From JACJXF01 sp964404825 (GTDB lineage: Bacteria; Bacteroidota; Bacteroidia; Bacteroidales; GCA-2748055): a stretch of DNA of 64,000 nucleotides. Location of the stretch: the NCBI GenBank assembly GCA_964404825.1, contig CAYOLQ010000007.1, positions 3,498 through 67,497 on the forward strand. The letters run 5' to 3'. The notes under the pieces are model-generated. The model had not been told where the DNA came from. It made no database searches and was given only the letters and a program-made list of their open reading frames with translations. A program made the position numbers and the translations under genes. Positions 45,488 through 54,784 of the stretch are shown here, piece by piece; position 1 is the first letter of the stretch, and every line of letters begins with the position of its first letter.

Positions 45488-47674
45488 TTAATGTCCCATT
45501 TCTGTCATAAACTTGATTCGGATAAGACGAATATCTTCTTCCGAATAATGTTCTTCACCCAGCTCTCTCAATGCATCATCAAGTGATTCGGTTTCTGCTT
45601 CCTCCCTGAAATAGCTGTAAATTTCTTCCTGTTTATCTTCATCCATAACCTGGCTGATATAATAATCGAGATTCAGCCGTGTGCCGCTATTGATGATTGC
45701 TTCAATTTCGGTGAGCAATTCAGGCATTTCAATTCCTTTTGATTCAGCTATATCGTCGAGTGCAATTTTACGGTCAACACTCTGGATAATAAATACTTTT
45801 AACCCTGATTTATTTACCACGGATTTAACTACCATATCCTGAGGCCTGATAATTTCTTTCTCCTCAACATAGGTACTTATGATCTTAAGGAACTCACTTC
45901 CATAACGCTGTGCCTTACCTGCTCCGACTCCTACACAGTTCTGCAATTCCTCCGGGGTTATGGGGTATTGAATGGACATATCTTCGAGTGAAGGGTCCTG
46001 GAAAATTACAAAAGGCGGAAGTTTGGATTCTTTAGCTATTTTTTTTCTGAGATCCTTAAGAATATTAAAAAGCTCTGTATCTACACCGCCACCTGATGAG
46101 CCGGGACCAGGTTCCACCTCGGTACTTTCCTCGTAATCGTGGTCCTGAGTCAGCATAAATGACTGGGGATCTTTAAGATACTCATGGCCTGCCTCGCTAA
46201 GATACAGAAGACCATAGTTTTCGATATCTTTCAAAACAAAACGGGCAATTAGGGTTTGCCTGATGACACCATTCCAGAAACGGGTATCCTTGTCTTCTCC
46301 GATTCCGAATATTTCCAGTTTATGATGGCTATAAGCTTTAACACCTGATGTTGCTTTTCCGGCAAGAACTTCAGCAACATGATCGGCTTTAAATTTTTCT
46401 TTTACTTCGAGTATAACATTGAGAGCGTTTACTACGTATTCCTGTCCTTCAAATTCTTCTTTCGGGTTAATGCAATTATCGCAGTTATCACAATTATCCA
46501 CCATAACCTCTCCAAAATAATTAAGCAGTACTTTGGGCCGGCAAACAGCTGATTCGGCATATGCAACGGTTTCAAGAAGTAATTGCCTTCCGATTTCCTG
46601 TTCGGCAACGGGCTTTCCCTGCATGAATTTTTCAAGCTTCTGAATATCCTTGTAGCGGTAAAATGCTATACATCTTCCTTCGCCTCCGTCACGCCCGGCC
46701 CGGCCCGTTTCCTGATAATATCCCTCCAGACTTTTTGGCATATCATAATGGATAACAAAGCGCACATCAGGCTTATCAATTCCCATTCCAAAAGCTATTG
46801 TTGCAACAATAACATCCACCTCTTCCATGAGAAACTTGTCCTGATTTTGTGTCCGGGTTGATGCATCCATACCAGCATGATATGGCAAGGATTTTATGCC
46901 GTTAACTTTAAGTGCCTCAGATAATTCTTCTACTTTTTTACGACTCAGACAATAGATAATACCTGACTTACCTTTATTGTTAAGGATAAATTTTATAATT
47001 TCCTTGGTAGCATTAATTTTAGGTCTTACTTCATAATACAGATTGTGTCGCCTGAATGAGGATTTGAAAACATCGGCGTTAAGCATCTCCAGATTTTTCT
47101 GAATATCATGCTGCACTTTTGGAGTAGCTGTAGCAGTCAGGGCAATGATGGGAGCATTACCAATTTTATTAATGATGGGACGAATTCGTCTGTACTCCGG
47201 TCTGAAATCGTGACCCCACTCAGAAATACAATGAGCCTCATCCACGGCATAAAAGGAAATTTTTACTCCCTTCAGGAAATCAATATTTTCTTCCTTTGTC
47301 AGCGATTCGGGTGCAACATAAAGCAGTTTGGTAAGACCACTTGTTACATCTTCTTTTACCTTGGCTATCTGTACTTTTGTAAGTGATGAATTAAGAAAAT
47401 GCGCAACTCCGTCGCTGGTGCTGAAACTGCGCATCGAGTCCACCTGATTTTTCATCAAAGCGATCAAAGGGGAAATAATAATAGCCGTTCCTTCCATGAT
47501 TACAGCCGGAAGCTGATAGCATAAGGATTTCCCTCCGCCAGTCGGCATAAGAACGAATGTATCGTTTCCATTCATCACATTCAGGATAATCTGTTCCTGA
47601 GCGTCCTTAAAATTATCAAACCCGAAATACTTCTTCAGGTATTCATGCAAATTTATATTTTCTGATTTGCCCAT
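45488..47674 (-). CDS. recQ: ATP-dependent DNA helicase RecQ
   Basis: 728 residues, about 120 longer than E. coli RecQ. Walker A 'MPTGGGKSLCYQLPA' (about 41-55), 'AVDEAHCISEWGHDFRPEYR' (about 138-160), motif VI 'YQETGRAGRDG', zinc ligands in 'DNCDNCDNC', the RQC winged helix and an HRDC domain (about 525-605, 'PPFVIFQDPSLEDMSI') are all present. The additional C-terminus (about 610-728) is helical with 'LDDIAESKGIEMPELLTEIE', a second helix-turn-helix-like module seen in Bacteroidota RecQ. It unwinds DNA 3'-5' in recombination and fork repair. A palindrome overlaps its putative promoter. Confidence 0.95.
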   Translation of the reverse strand: MGKSENINLHEYLKKYFGFDNFKDAQEQIILNVMNGNDTFVLMPTGGGKSLCYQLPAVIMEGTAIIISPLIALMKNQVDSMRSFSTSDGVAHFLNSSLTKVQIAKVKEDVTSGLTKLLYVAPESLTKEENIDFLKGVKISFYAVDEAHCISEWGHDFRPEYRRIRPIINKIGNAPIIALTATATPKVQHDIQKNLEMLNADVFKSSFRRHNLYYEVRPKINATKEIIKFILNNKGKSGIIYCLSRKKVEELSEALKVNGIKSLPYHAGMDASTRTQNQDKFLMEEVDVIVATIAFGMGIDKPDVRFVIHYDMPKSLEGYYQETGRAGRDGGEGRCIAFYRYKDIQKLEKFMQGKPVAEQEIGRQLLLETVAYAESAVCRPKVLLNYFGEVMVDNCDNCDNCINPKEEFEGQEYVVNALNVILEVKEKFKADHVAEVLAGKATSGVKAYSHHKLEIFGIGEDKDTRFWNGVIRQTLIARFVLKDIENYGLLYLSEAGHEYLKDPQSFMLTQDHDYEESTEVEPGPGSSGGGVDTELFNILKDLRKKIAKESKLPPFVIFQDPSLEDMSIQYPITPEELQNCVGVGAGKAQRYGSEFLKIISTYVEEKEIIRPQDMVVKSVVNKSGLKVFIIQSVDRKIALDDIAESKGIEMPELLTEIEAIINSGTRLNLDYYISQVMDEDKQEEIYSYFREEAETESLDDALRELGEEHYSEEDIRLIRIKFMTEMGH

Positions 47675-48023
47675 TTAACTGCCTCGATTTATTAAAAAAA
47701 AATAAAACACACTTACTCAAAAAACAAAGATATATCTGGTTACCAGACATATAATTTGTTAAGCGGTTAGGGTAGGCTGACTACAACAATAATCGTAAAA
47801 TTAAATTTAATGCTATTTTTTGCAATAAAAAAATAGTACCGGTAAAAAAATCTCTTTTTTAATTCCGGAAATTCATTCTTAAGGTTGGATTCAGACTCTA
47901 AAGATAGTCATTTTTCCTTATTATCACTGACTTATCAAAAACCCCCATCAATAGAGGCTGAAATCACATATATTTTTATTTACTTTGCGCGGGAAATCTT
48001 TTTAAATAGAAGGAATACTTTAA
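47675..48023. other. Divergent intergenic region between recQ and tatC
   Basis: 349 very AT-rich bases without a supported ORF. It contains the reverse -7 element and palindrome near 47725-47747 and, near 47983-47990, TTACTTTG, a one-base-off -7 candidate for tatC. Nothing else was recognised. Confidence 0.5.
47725..47747 (-). promoter_or_regulatory. Putative recQ -7 element with adjacent palindrome
   Basis: Reverse strand TATCTTTG (47732-47725) matches TAnnTTTG. Immediately upstream TCTGGT-T-ACCAGA (47735-47747) is a perfect 6+1+6 palindrome located in the promoter spacer, where a repressor would block polymerase. Confidence 0.4.
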
Positions 48024-48851
48024 ATGGTAAAAAAGAAAGACGATGAAATGTCATTTCTCGATCATCTTGAGGAGTTGAGATGGCGGCTTATTCGATCTGT
48101 TTTAGCTATTGTAATTGGTGCGATAGTGGCTTTTGTTTTCAAGGATATAATTTTCGGACAGGTTATTCTTGCCCCCAGAACACCCGAATTCTGGACTAAC
48201 AGGGTGTTTTGCCAGTTAAGTAATTATTTTGATGTGCCCAGTCTTTGCATAAATACCAATCCACTGGAAATCATCTCTGTGAAGATGGCGGGTCAGTTTA
48301 ATATGCACATTCTTGTGAGTCTGGTTGTTGGACTTATTGTCGCATTTCCATATGTTTTTTATGAGTTCTGGAGTTTTATTGCGCCTGCTCTTAAATCAAA
48401 AGAAAGAAAGCATGCAAATGGAGCGATATTCTTCAGTTCATTTCTTTTTTTATTGGGAGTAGTTTTTGGTTTTTTTATGATTGTTCCGCTTACAGTTCAT
48501 TTTCTTGGGAGTTACAGCGTTAGTGCGGATGTTACCAATAAAATCAATCTGATATCTTATGTTTCGACCATTACCTCGGTAGTTTTTGCTTCGGGTGTGG
48601 TTTTCGAATTACCTGTAATTATTTTTTTCCTGACGAAAATCGGGATCGTTACACCTGATTTCCTGAAAAAGTATCGTAAACATTCCATAGTTGCGATTTT
48701 TATTCTTTCCGCAATAATAACACCTCCTGATATTTTTAGTCAGACACTGGTAGCAATACCTTTACTTATCCTTTATGAGGTTAGCATTCTTATTTCGATG
48801 CGGATTACCAGACAGAGGAAAAGAAAAGAAGCTGAAGAAAATAATTCCTGA
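48024..48851 (+). CDS. tatC: Sec-independent (twin-arginine) translocase subunit TatC
   Basis: 275 residues with six helices. 'MSFLDHLEELRWRLIRS' at the N-terminus is the conserved signal-peptide-binding region, followed by 'FPYVFYEFWSFIAPALKSKERK' elements and 'SAIITPPDIFSQTLVAIPL' in the last helices. It is the receptor core of the Tat system, exporting folded proteins. A periplasmic loop after helix 1 (about 47-78) is longer than in E. coli, as in other Bacteroidota. No tatA gene is adjacent. lptB follows after 21 bases. Confidence 0.96.
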   Translation: MVKKKDDEMSFLDHLEELRWRLIRSVLAIVIGAIVAFVFKDIIFGQVILAPRTPEFWTNRVFCQLSNYFDVPSLCINTNPLEIISVKMAGQFNMHILVSLVVGLIVAFPYVFYEFWSFIAPALKSKERKHANGAIFFSSFLFLLGVVFGFFMIVPLTVHFLGSYSVSADVTNKINLISYVSTITSVVFASGVVFELPVIIFFLTKIGIVTPDFLKKYRKHSIVAIFILSAIITPPDIFSQTLVAIPLLILYEVSILISMRITRQRKRKEAEENNS

Positions 48852-48872
48852 TCCAAAATATAAAAATCCGAA

Positions 48873-49595
48873 ATGAAACTTTATACCAGGAGTTTGGTCA
48901 AACGATATCGCTCCAGAACAGTAGTGAAAGGGGTGTCTATCGAGCTTAATCAGGGAGAGATTGTAGGTTTGTTAGGTCCGAATGGTGCCGGCAAAACAAC
49001 ATCTTTTTATATGATTGTTGGCCTCATTACCCCGAATGAAGGTGAAATTTTTATTGACGATCAGGATATTACCAAAGAACCTGTTTACAAAAGAGCACGA
49101 AGGGGGATCGGTTACCTGGCTCAGGAAGCATCTGTGTTCCGGAAACTAAGTGTTGAGGATAATATCAGAGCGGTACTGGAGCTTTCCGGAATGTCGAAGG
49201 AAGAGCAGAACGAAAGACTTGAATCACTTCTGAATGAATTCGGACTTAACAAAATCAGAAAAAGTCTGGGTATTCAGCTTTCCGGTGGTGAACGGCGTCG
49301 TACCGAAATTGCCAGAGCCCTTTCTCTTAATCCTTATTTTATTTTGCTCGATGAGCCCTTTGCAGGTGTAGATCCTATTGCAGTTGAAGATATACAATCC
49401 ATAATTTCACAGTTAAGCAAAAAGAATATCGGGATTTTGATAACTGACCATAACGTACATGAAACCTTGTCTATCACTGACAGGGCATACTTACTCTTTG
49501 AAGGTGAGATACTTAAAGCAGGAACAGCCAAAGAACTTGCTGAAGATGAGGAAGTAAGAAGACTCTACTTAGGGAAAAATTTTGAATTGCGATAA
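48873..49595 (+). CDS. lptB: LPS export ABC transporter ATPase LptB
   Basis: 240 residues, the LptB norm. Walker A 'GPNGAGKTTSFYMIVGL' (about 36-52), 'GYLAQEASVFRKLSVEDNI', signature 'LSGGERRRTEIARAL', Walker B 'FILLDEPFAGVDPIAVEDIQ' and 'LITDHNVHETLSI'. The Q-loop sequence and the GERRR signature are those of LptB rather than a general ATPase. It powers lipopolysaccharide extraction from the inner membrane with LptFG, which are not in this window. Confidence 0.95.
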   Translation: MKLYTRSLVKRYRSRTVVKGVSIELNQGEIVGLLGPNGAGKTTSFYMIVGLITPNEGEIFIDDQDITKEPVYKRARRGIGYLAQEASVFRKLSVEDNIRAVLELSGMSKEEQNERLESLLNEFGLNKIRKSLGIQLSGGERRRTEIARALSLNPYFILLDEPFAGVDPIAVEDIQSIISQLSKKNIGILITDHNVHETLSITDRAYLLFEGEILKAGTAKELAEDEEVRRLYLGKNFELR

Positions 49596-49618
49596 TTATT
49601 AAAATTTAAGTACCTTTG
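49587..49618 (+). promoter_or_regulatory. Promoter of the tRNA-Leu gene
   Basis: TTG (49587-49589), a 21-base spacer and TACCTTTG (49611-49618), an exact -7 match 14 bases before the tRNA 5' end. The -33 element overlaps the last codons of lptB. Confidence 0.6.
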
Positions 49619-49631
49619 CCAAAATTTTTTC

Positions 49632-49713
49632 GCGGGTGTGGCGGAATTGGTAGACGCGCCAGACTTAGGATCTGGTACCGCAAGGTGTGGGGGTTCGAGT
49701 CCCTTCATCCGCA
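49632..49713 (+). tRNA. tRNA-Leu (anticodon UAG)
   Basis: The acceptor stem GCGGGTG (49632-49638) pairs with CATCCGC (49706-49712), with A as discriminator. The anticodon stem CCAGA/TCTGG encloses loop CTTAGGA with anticodon TAG at 49666-49668. A long variable arm and the T-arm GGGGGTTCGAGTCCC follow, so it is class II. 82 bases; the 3' CCA is not encoded. Confidence 0.97.
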
Positions 49714-49719
49714 CTTGAT

Positions 49720-49770
49720 AAAACCGCTGATGATTCCTGTTGAAATGACGGTGATATCATGCGGTTTTTA
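49720..49770 (+). terminator. Probable terminator after tRNA-Leu
   Basis: AAAACCGC (49720-49727) pairs with GCGGTTTT (49761-49768), with partial inner pairing (TGAT/ATCA), ending in a short T-run. It lies 50 bases before the trigger factor gene. Confidence 0.6.
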
Positions 49771-49819
49771 AGATTTTATCAGGATGAGTTTTAGCTAACA
49801 ATTTGAAAATTGAATCAGG

Positions 49820-51172
49820 ATGAACATTACAAATCAAAAAGTTGACAATCTAAATGCAGTAGTAACCATCAAAGTTGTACCTGAAGACTATCAGGCTAAG
49901 GTTGATGAGGTATTGAAAGATTATAAAAAGAAAGCGAAAATAGACGGATTTCGCCCCGGTATGGTACCCATGGGCTTAGTTAAGAAGCTCTATTACAGAC
50001 CTGTACTTGCTGAAGAAATCAATAAGCTCATTTCCGAAAATCTTATGAATTATATCAGGGATGAGAAGATCAAAATTCTTGGAGAACCCTTGCCCCATAA
50101 GGATGATACTAAGGTAATCGACTTTGATAATGATACTGATTTTGAATTTTCTTTCGATATTGGTATGTATGAAGATTTTTCACTTAACATTTCGGAAAAG
50201 GATAAGGTAACTTATTACACAATTAAGGTTGAGGATTCTGTGGTAAATGAATATTCCGATAATGTTACCAAACGTTTTGGCGACTTTAAGCCGGTTGAGA
50301 AAGCAGGCTCCGATGAACTCATCAAAGGTAACCTTAAACAGCTTGATGCTGAAGGCGGCACTCTTGAGAATGGAATTATAGCAGATAATATCAGCATGTC
50401 TCTGGATATGATGAAGGACGATTCTGTTAAGAAACTTTTCAAAGGAAAAATGGCCGGAGACAGTGTTGTTTTTGACATCAGAAAAGCATATCCCAGTGAT
50501 GTTGAATTAAGCTCTCTTCTGAGGATTGACAAGGAACTACTGGCTTCTGTCCAGGGTCCGTTCAGAATTGAAATTGCAGAAATCCTGGAGTTTAAAAAAC
50601 ATGAGCTTAACCAGGAACTATTCGATAAGGTTTATGGCGAAAATGTTGTTACATCGGAAAAGGAATTCCATGACAAACTCATTGAAGAGCTAAAGGCTAA
50701 TTATGAAAGGGAATCGAATTACAAATTTGCTATTGACGCAAAGGATTATCTTATAAATAAAGCTAAACCGGCCTTACCTCTTGACTTTCTGAAAAGATGG
50801 ATTCTAGAGGCCAACGAGAAGATGACCGCTGAAATGCTGGATAAGGAATTCGCAGATTATGAAAAGGAATTCCAGTGGCAATTAATAAAAGATCAGATGG
50901 TTCGTGAGAATGAGATTAAGGTTACTGAAGAAGAACTCCTCGATTTTTCTGTTGCCCTGGCTAAAAACCAGTTTTATCAGTACGGGCTCTATAATGTTCC
51001 CGAAGAACATATTATTCAGTATGCAAAAGAGCAGCTTGGAAAAAAAGAAGAGGCCCGCAGGCTGTATGAACAGAAATTCGAAGACAAAATCTATACATTT
51101 ATGAAAGAAAAGGTGAAACTGGATAAAAAGGAGATTTCTGCAGAGAAATTTAAAAGCCTGTTTGAAAAGTAG
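49820..51172 (+). CDS. tig: Trigger factor chaperone
   Basis: 450 residues. The N-terminal ribosome-binding domain (about 1-115) has 'DGFRPGMVPMGLVKKLY', equivalent to the GFRxGKxP signature with M in place of K. The middle FKBP-type region (about 145-255) is strongly diverged: the usual GDxVxIDFxG stretch reads 'SDELIKGNLKQLD', so prolyl isomerase activity is doubtful. The C-terminal helical arms (about 256-450) form the chaperone cradle. It binds nascent chains at the ribosome exit. It precedes clpP and clpX, the order also found in many proteobacteria. Confidence 0.94.
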   Translation: MNITNQKVDNLNAVVTIKVVPEDYQAKVDEVLKDYKKKAKIDGFRPGMVPMGLVKKLYYRPVLAEEINKLISENLMNYIRDEKIKILGEPLPHKDDTKVIDFDNDTDFEFSFDIGMYEDFSLNISEKDKVTYYTIKVEDSVVNEYSDNVTKRFGDFKPVEKAGSDELIKGNLKQLDAEGGTLENGIIADNISMSLDMMKDDSVKKLFKGKMAGDSVVFDIRKAYPSDVELSSLLRIDKELLASVQGPFRIEIAEILEFKKHELNQELFDKVYGENVVTSEKEFHDKLIEELKANYERESNYKFAIDAKDYLINKAKPALPLDFLKRWILEANEKMTAEMLDKEFADYEKEFQWQLIKDQMVRENEIKVTEEELLDFSVALAKNQFYQYGLYNVPEEHIIQYAKEQLGKKEEARRLYEQKFEDKIYTFMKEKVKLDKKEISAEKFKSLFEK

Positions 51173-51310
51173 AAAACCATCAAAATGCCACAGATTAAAG
51201 CTGTGCTCCTGAGTCCGATACTTTACGTCCGCAGTTATAATTGGTAAATAGCAGATAATTCTGCGAATCTGTAGCAAATTTCCTAAGTTTACACCAAAAA
51301 ATCATTTACT

Positions 51311-51994
51311 ATGAATCCAAAAGACGATTTCCGGAAATATGCAACAAAGCATATAGGCATCAGTAGTCAGAATCTCGATCGCTTTACTTCCGTTTACGAC
51401 AGCTATATTTCACCTACAATTATCGAAGAGCGTCAGCTTAATATAGCTACTATGGATGTTTTCTCAAGACTCATGATGGATCGCATCATTTTCCTGGGAA
51501 CTCCGATTGATGATTACGTGGCTAATATTATTCAGGCACAGCTTCTTTATCTCGAATCAGCCGATCCCTCTAAAGACATACAAATATATTTTAATACTCC
51601 CGGAGGAGGAGTACATGCCGGACTTGGTATATACGATACCATGCAATATATTTCTTCCGATGTTGCAACCATTTGTACCGGTATGGCAGCTTCTATGGGT
51701 GCTGTTCTGCTTTGTGCAGGCACCAAAGGCAAACGTTCAGCACTGAAACATTCACGTGTTATGATACATCAGCCTATGGGAGGCACACAGGGTCAGGCTT
51801 CCGATATTGAAATCACAACACGGGAAATATTAAAACTAAAAAAGGAACTCTATCAGATTATTGCAGATCATTCCGGAAATCCATTTAAAAAAGTGGAAAA
51901 AGATTCTGACCGTGACTACTGGATGACAGCTGATGAAGCAAAAACGTACGGAATGATCGATGAGGTTCTAATAAGGAATGCTCCCAAAAAGTGA
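51311..51994 (+). CDS. clpP: ATP-dependent Clp protease proteolytic subunit
   Basis: 227 residues. The catalytic Ser is about 128 in 'GMAASMGAVLLCAG' and His about 153 in 'RVMIHQPMGGTQGQ', with the Asp downstream in 'DRDYWMTADEAKTYG'. A ~30-residue N-terminal extension before the core may be a propeptide. It forms the tetradecameric protease fed by ClpX. Its stop overlaps a possible GTG start of clpX. Confidence 0.97.
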   Translation: MNPKDDFRKYATKHIGISSQNLDRFTSVYDSYISPTIIEERQLNIATMDVFSRLMMDRIIFLGTPIDDYVANIIQAQLLYLESADPSKDIQIYFNTPGGGVHAGLGIYDTMQYISSDVATICTGMAASMGAVLLCAGTKGKRSALKHSRVMIHQPMGGTQGQASDIEITTREILKLKKELYQIIADHSGNPFKKVEKDSDRDYWMTADEAKTYGMIDEVLIRNAPKK

Positions 51995-52011
51995 CAAAAA
52001 CAAATAGTAAA

Positions 52012-53235
52012 ATGGACCGATGCTCTTTTTGCGGTAGGGAAAAGAAGGATACCAACCTGCTTATTGCAGGTATATCGGGACACATATGCGACCGCTGTAT
52101 TGATCAGGCATATACAATTGTGCAGGAAGAAATCGGGAAAAAAGGGGATTTTAATCTTGATTTGGTTAAACTTCTTAAACCTGCCGAAATTAAAAATTTC
52201 CTCGACCTTTATGTTATTGGTCAGGATGAGGCGAAAAAATACCTTGCAGTTGCTGTTTATAATCACTACAAGCGCCTGATGCAGACAAATACCAAAGAGG
52301 ATGTTGATGTAGAGATTGAAAAGTCAAATATCATTCTGGTTGGTGAAACAGGTACCGGCAAAACACTTCTCGCCCGTACAATTGCAAAAATGCTTCATGT
52401 TCCCTTTACTATTGTTGATGCAACTGTTCTTACTGAAGCTGGCTATGTTGGTGAGGATATTGAAAGCATTTTAACAAGACTTTTGCAGGTTGCAGACTAT
52501 AATGTTGATGCTGCTGAAAAAGGAATTGTGTTTATTGATGAAATCGATAAAATTGCCAGGAAGGGAGATAACCCCAGCATCACCCGCGATGTATCCGGTG
52601 AAGGCGTTCAACAGGGACTTCTGAAACTTCTGGAAGGTTCGGTTGTTAATGTGCCTCCCCAGGGTGGACGAAAACATCCCGACCAGAAGATGATTCCGGT
52701 TAATACAAAAAATATTCTTTTTATCTGTGGGGGAGCATTCGACGGTATTAACAGAAAAATTGGTCAACGATTGAATACACAGGTGGTTGGTTATACCGCC
52801 AGTAAAGCAAAAGACCATATTGACCGCGATAATCTCCTTCAGTATATAGCACCTCAGGACTTAAAGGCATTCGGATTAATTCCTGAAATTATTGGCAGAT
52901 TACCAATTCTTACCTACCTGAATCCTTTGGATCGGATTACTTTGAGGCGCATTCTTACTGAGCCAAGAAATGCTATCATAAAACAATATGAAAAATTGTT
53001 TCATATGGATGGTATAACTCTCAGCTGGGATGAACAGGTTCTCGATTACATAGTTGATAAAGCTATAGAATTTAAACTCGGAGCACGCGGACTTCGTTCA
53101 ATTTGCGAGGTAATCATTATTGATGCAATGTTTGATCTCCCTTCCAAAAATGAAAAAGAAGTAAATATCGGACTTGGATACGCAAAGGAGAAGCTCGAGA
53201 AGGCAAATATTCAAAGGCTAAAGATGACCGGGTGA
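52012..53235 (+). CDS. clpX: ATP-dependent Clp protease ATP-binding subunit ClpX
   Basis: 407 residues from the ATG at 52012 (MDRCSFCGRE); an in-frame GTG at 51991, overlapping the clpP stop, would add seven residues. A Cys4 zinc-binding domain (about 4-40, 'CSFCG...CDRC') precedes the AAA+ module with Walker A 'GETGTGKT', 'EAGYVGEDIESILTRLL', Walker B 'IVFIDEIDKIARKG', the RKH pore loop 'GGRKHP' and sensor II 'LGARGLRSI'. It unfolds substrates and passes them to ClpP. It is cotranscribed with clpP. Confidence 0.97.
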   Translation: MDRCSFCGREKKDTNLLIAGISGHICDRCIDQAYTIVQEEIGKKGDFNLDLVKLLKPAEIKNFLDLYVIGQDEAKKYLAVAVYNHYKRLMQTNTKEDVDVEIEKSNIILVGETGTGKTLLARTIAKMLHVPFTIVDATVLTEAGYVGEDIESILTRLLQVADYNVDAAEKGIVFIDEIDKIARKGDNPSITRDVSGEGVQQGLLKLLEGSVVNVPPQGGRKHPDQKMIPVNTKNILFICGGAFDGINRKIGQRLNTQVVGYTASKAKDHIDRDNLLQYIAPQDLKAFGLIPEIIGRLPILTYLNPLDRITLRRILTEPRNAIIKQYEKLFHMDGITLSWDEQVLDYIVDKAIEFKLGARGLRSICEVIIIDAMFDLPSKNEKEVNIGLGYAKEKLEKANIQRLKMTG

Positions 53236-53327
53236 GGTATTAAAGAGTATTTGAATATTATGTTTCATTGCACTTTCTGTTCCGGTTCGCATTTTTGAAG
53301 TATTTTCAAAGTTTACCTTGTTCGATA

Positions 53328-54257
53328 ATGAAACCTAAACTTAGTCTGGTTTATCTCAGTCTTATCCTGGCGATGCTTTTGTGGGGATATACTTTTGTAG
53401 CCTTCAAATTTGCTTTGGAATCTTTTGGGCCTATCAGCATAATCTTTTTAAGACTTATTATCTCAGTTGTATTTCTCTTCGGTATTTCTTTAATAATGGG
53501 TAAGCTGCAGCCTATAAGAAAAAGCGATTATAAGTTTTTTGTCCTGCTTGCTTTTTTTGAACCATTTCTTTATTTTCTGGGGGAGAGTTTCGGATTAACC
53601 TACGTTTCCTCTACTATGGGTTCTGTGATCATCGCGATTATCCCTCTAATTGTACCAATTGCTGCATATTTCATTTACCGTGAACGTCTCACTATCCTTA
53701 ACTGGATTGGTCTTGTGGTTTCCTTTATAGGAGTAATTGCTGTAGTTTTTGCAAGCGACGTGGAAATAGTTGCCCGTCTGAAAGGGGTTTTACTTTTGTT
53801 TCTGGCGGTTTTATCTGCGGTTGGATATTCCCTTACTGTTAAGGGACTTTCGCACAAATATAACGGTTTTACCATTACAGCCTATCAGAATGCTCTGGGA
53901 TTAGTGATGTTCCTTCCATTATTTCTCTGGTTTGATGCAGGAAGTATTCTGAGTCTCAAGCCAACAACAGCAGCATGGACTTCTTTATTATATCTGGGGA
54001 TTTTCGGATCTTCACTGACTTTTGTTTTATTCACTTTTTCAATCAGGGAAATTGGAGCTTCCAGAGCGAATATTTTTACTAACCTTATTCCCGTTTTTAC
54101 AGCTATTCTTTCGTATTTCCTTCTCAAAGAAGCAATGCCGGGACTAAAGGTTGCCGGTATTTTCATCGTTCTTATCGGAGTATTCTTATCGCAGGTACAG
54201 TCCATAAAACTCAGAAAGCAAAAAATACCTCCCGTTAATTATCAGTTTCCCGCATAA
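53328..54257 (+). CDS. EamA-family (DMT) transporter
   Basis: 309 residues from the ATG at 53328 (MKPKLSLVYLSLILAMLLWG); the frame extends 20 codons upstream from a TTG, but that start lacks support. Ten hydrophobic helices in two EamA repeats: 'MLLWGYTFVAFKFALESFGP' and 'SLLYLGIFGSSLTFVLFTFS', 'NLIPVFTAILSYFLLKE'. The substrate is unknown. It is the second EamA protein in the window and differs clearly from the one near ruvC. It starts 92 bases after clpX and 9 bases before the next gene. Confidence 0.88.
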   Translation: MKPKLSLVYLSLILAMLLWGYTFVAFKFALESFGPISIIFLRLIISVVFLFGISLIMGKLQPIRKSDYKFFVLLAFFEPFLYFLGESFGLTYVSSTMGSVIIAIIPLIVPIAAYFIYRERLTILNWIGLVVSFIGVIAVVFASDVEIVARLKGVLLLFLAVLSAVGYSLTVKGLSHKYNGFTITAYQNALGLVMFLPLFLWFDAGSILSLKPTTAAWTSLLYLGIFGSSLTFVLFTFSIREIGASRANIFTNLIPVFTAILSYFLLKEAMPGLKVAGIFIVLIGVFLSQVQSIKLRKQKIPPVNYQFPA

Positions 54258-54266
54258 TTCATTCTT

Positions 54267-54770
54267 ATGGCATATTCCGCAAGTGACATAGAAAGAAAAG
54301 CTTTTGAGGATGATAAAGCCAACAGGCAACTAATAAAAAGTTTAAAAAAGAAGTATCCCCGCAATCTCGATGAGATAGTTCATGACGCACATTTCCGCGC
54401 ATTTGAAAAAATTGATTGTCTGTCTTGCGCAAATTGTTGCAGGTCACTTGGACCAAGGCTAATTGATAAAGATATTGAAAGACTATCGAAATACCTGAAG
54501 ATGAAATCTTCTCTTGTAATTCAAAACTGGCTGAGAATTGATGAAGATGGAGATTATGTTTTCAGGGAAATGCCTTGTCCTTTTCTCGAAGCGGATAACC
54601 GGTGTAAGGTATATGAAAACAGGCCAAAGGCATGCAGAGAATATCCTCATACCGACAGGAAAAAATTTCACCAATTGCTCGATCTGACTCTTAAAAACAG
54701 CTATGTTTGTCCCGCTGTAAATGAAATTTTTGGCGAACTCCATATCCTGAAATCAGCAGGAAAACTATAG
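54267..54770 (+). CDS. YkgJ-family cysteine cluster protein
   Basis: 167 residues. The cysteine motif 'CLSCANCCRSLGPRL' (about 52-66) and 'CPFLEADNRCKVYENRPKAC' (about 109-128) is the YkgJ/Fe-S or zinc cluster signature. The protein is small, cytoplasmic and helical elsewhere. The biochemical role of this family is not established; it may bind a metal. It lies 9 bases after the transporter gene and 14 before the glycosyltransferase gene, so these are likely one transcript. Confidence 0.88.
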   Translation: MAYSASDIERKAFEDDKANRQLIKSLKKKYPRNLDEIVHDAHFRAFEKIDCLSCANCCRSLGPRLIDKDIERLSKYLKMKSSLVIQNWLRIDEDGDYVFREMPCPFLEADNRCKVYENRPKACREYPHTDRKKFHQLLDLTLKNSYVCPAVNEIFGELHILKSAGKL

Positions 54771-54784
54771 CTAAAACCACCAGT

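Noticed and set aside
51190..51215. Small hairpin CACAG-CTGTG after the trigger factor gene
   Set aside because: Only five base pairs and no T-run, so too weak to call a terminator.
53268..53327. A 20-codon N-terminal extension of the EamA transporter from a TTG
   Set aside because: The ATG at 53328 directly precedes the first helix; the extension has no support.
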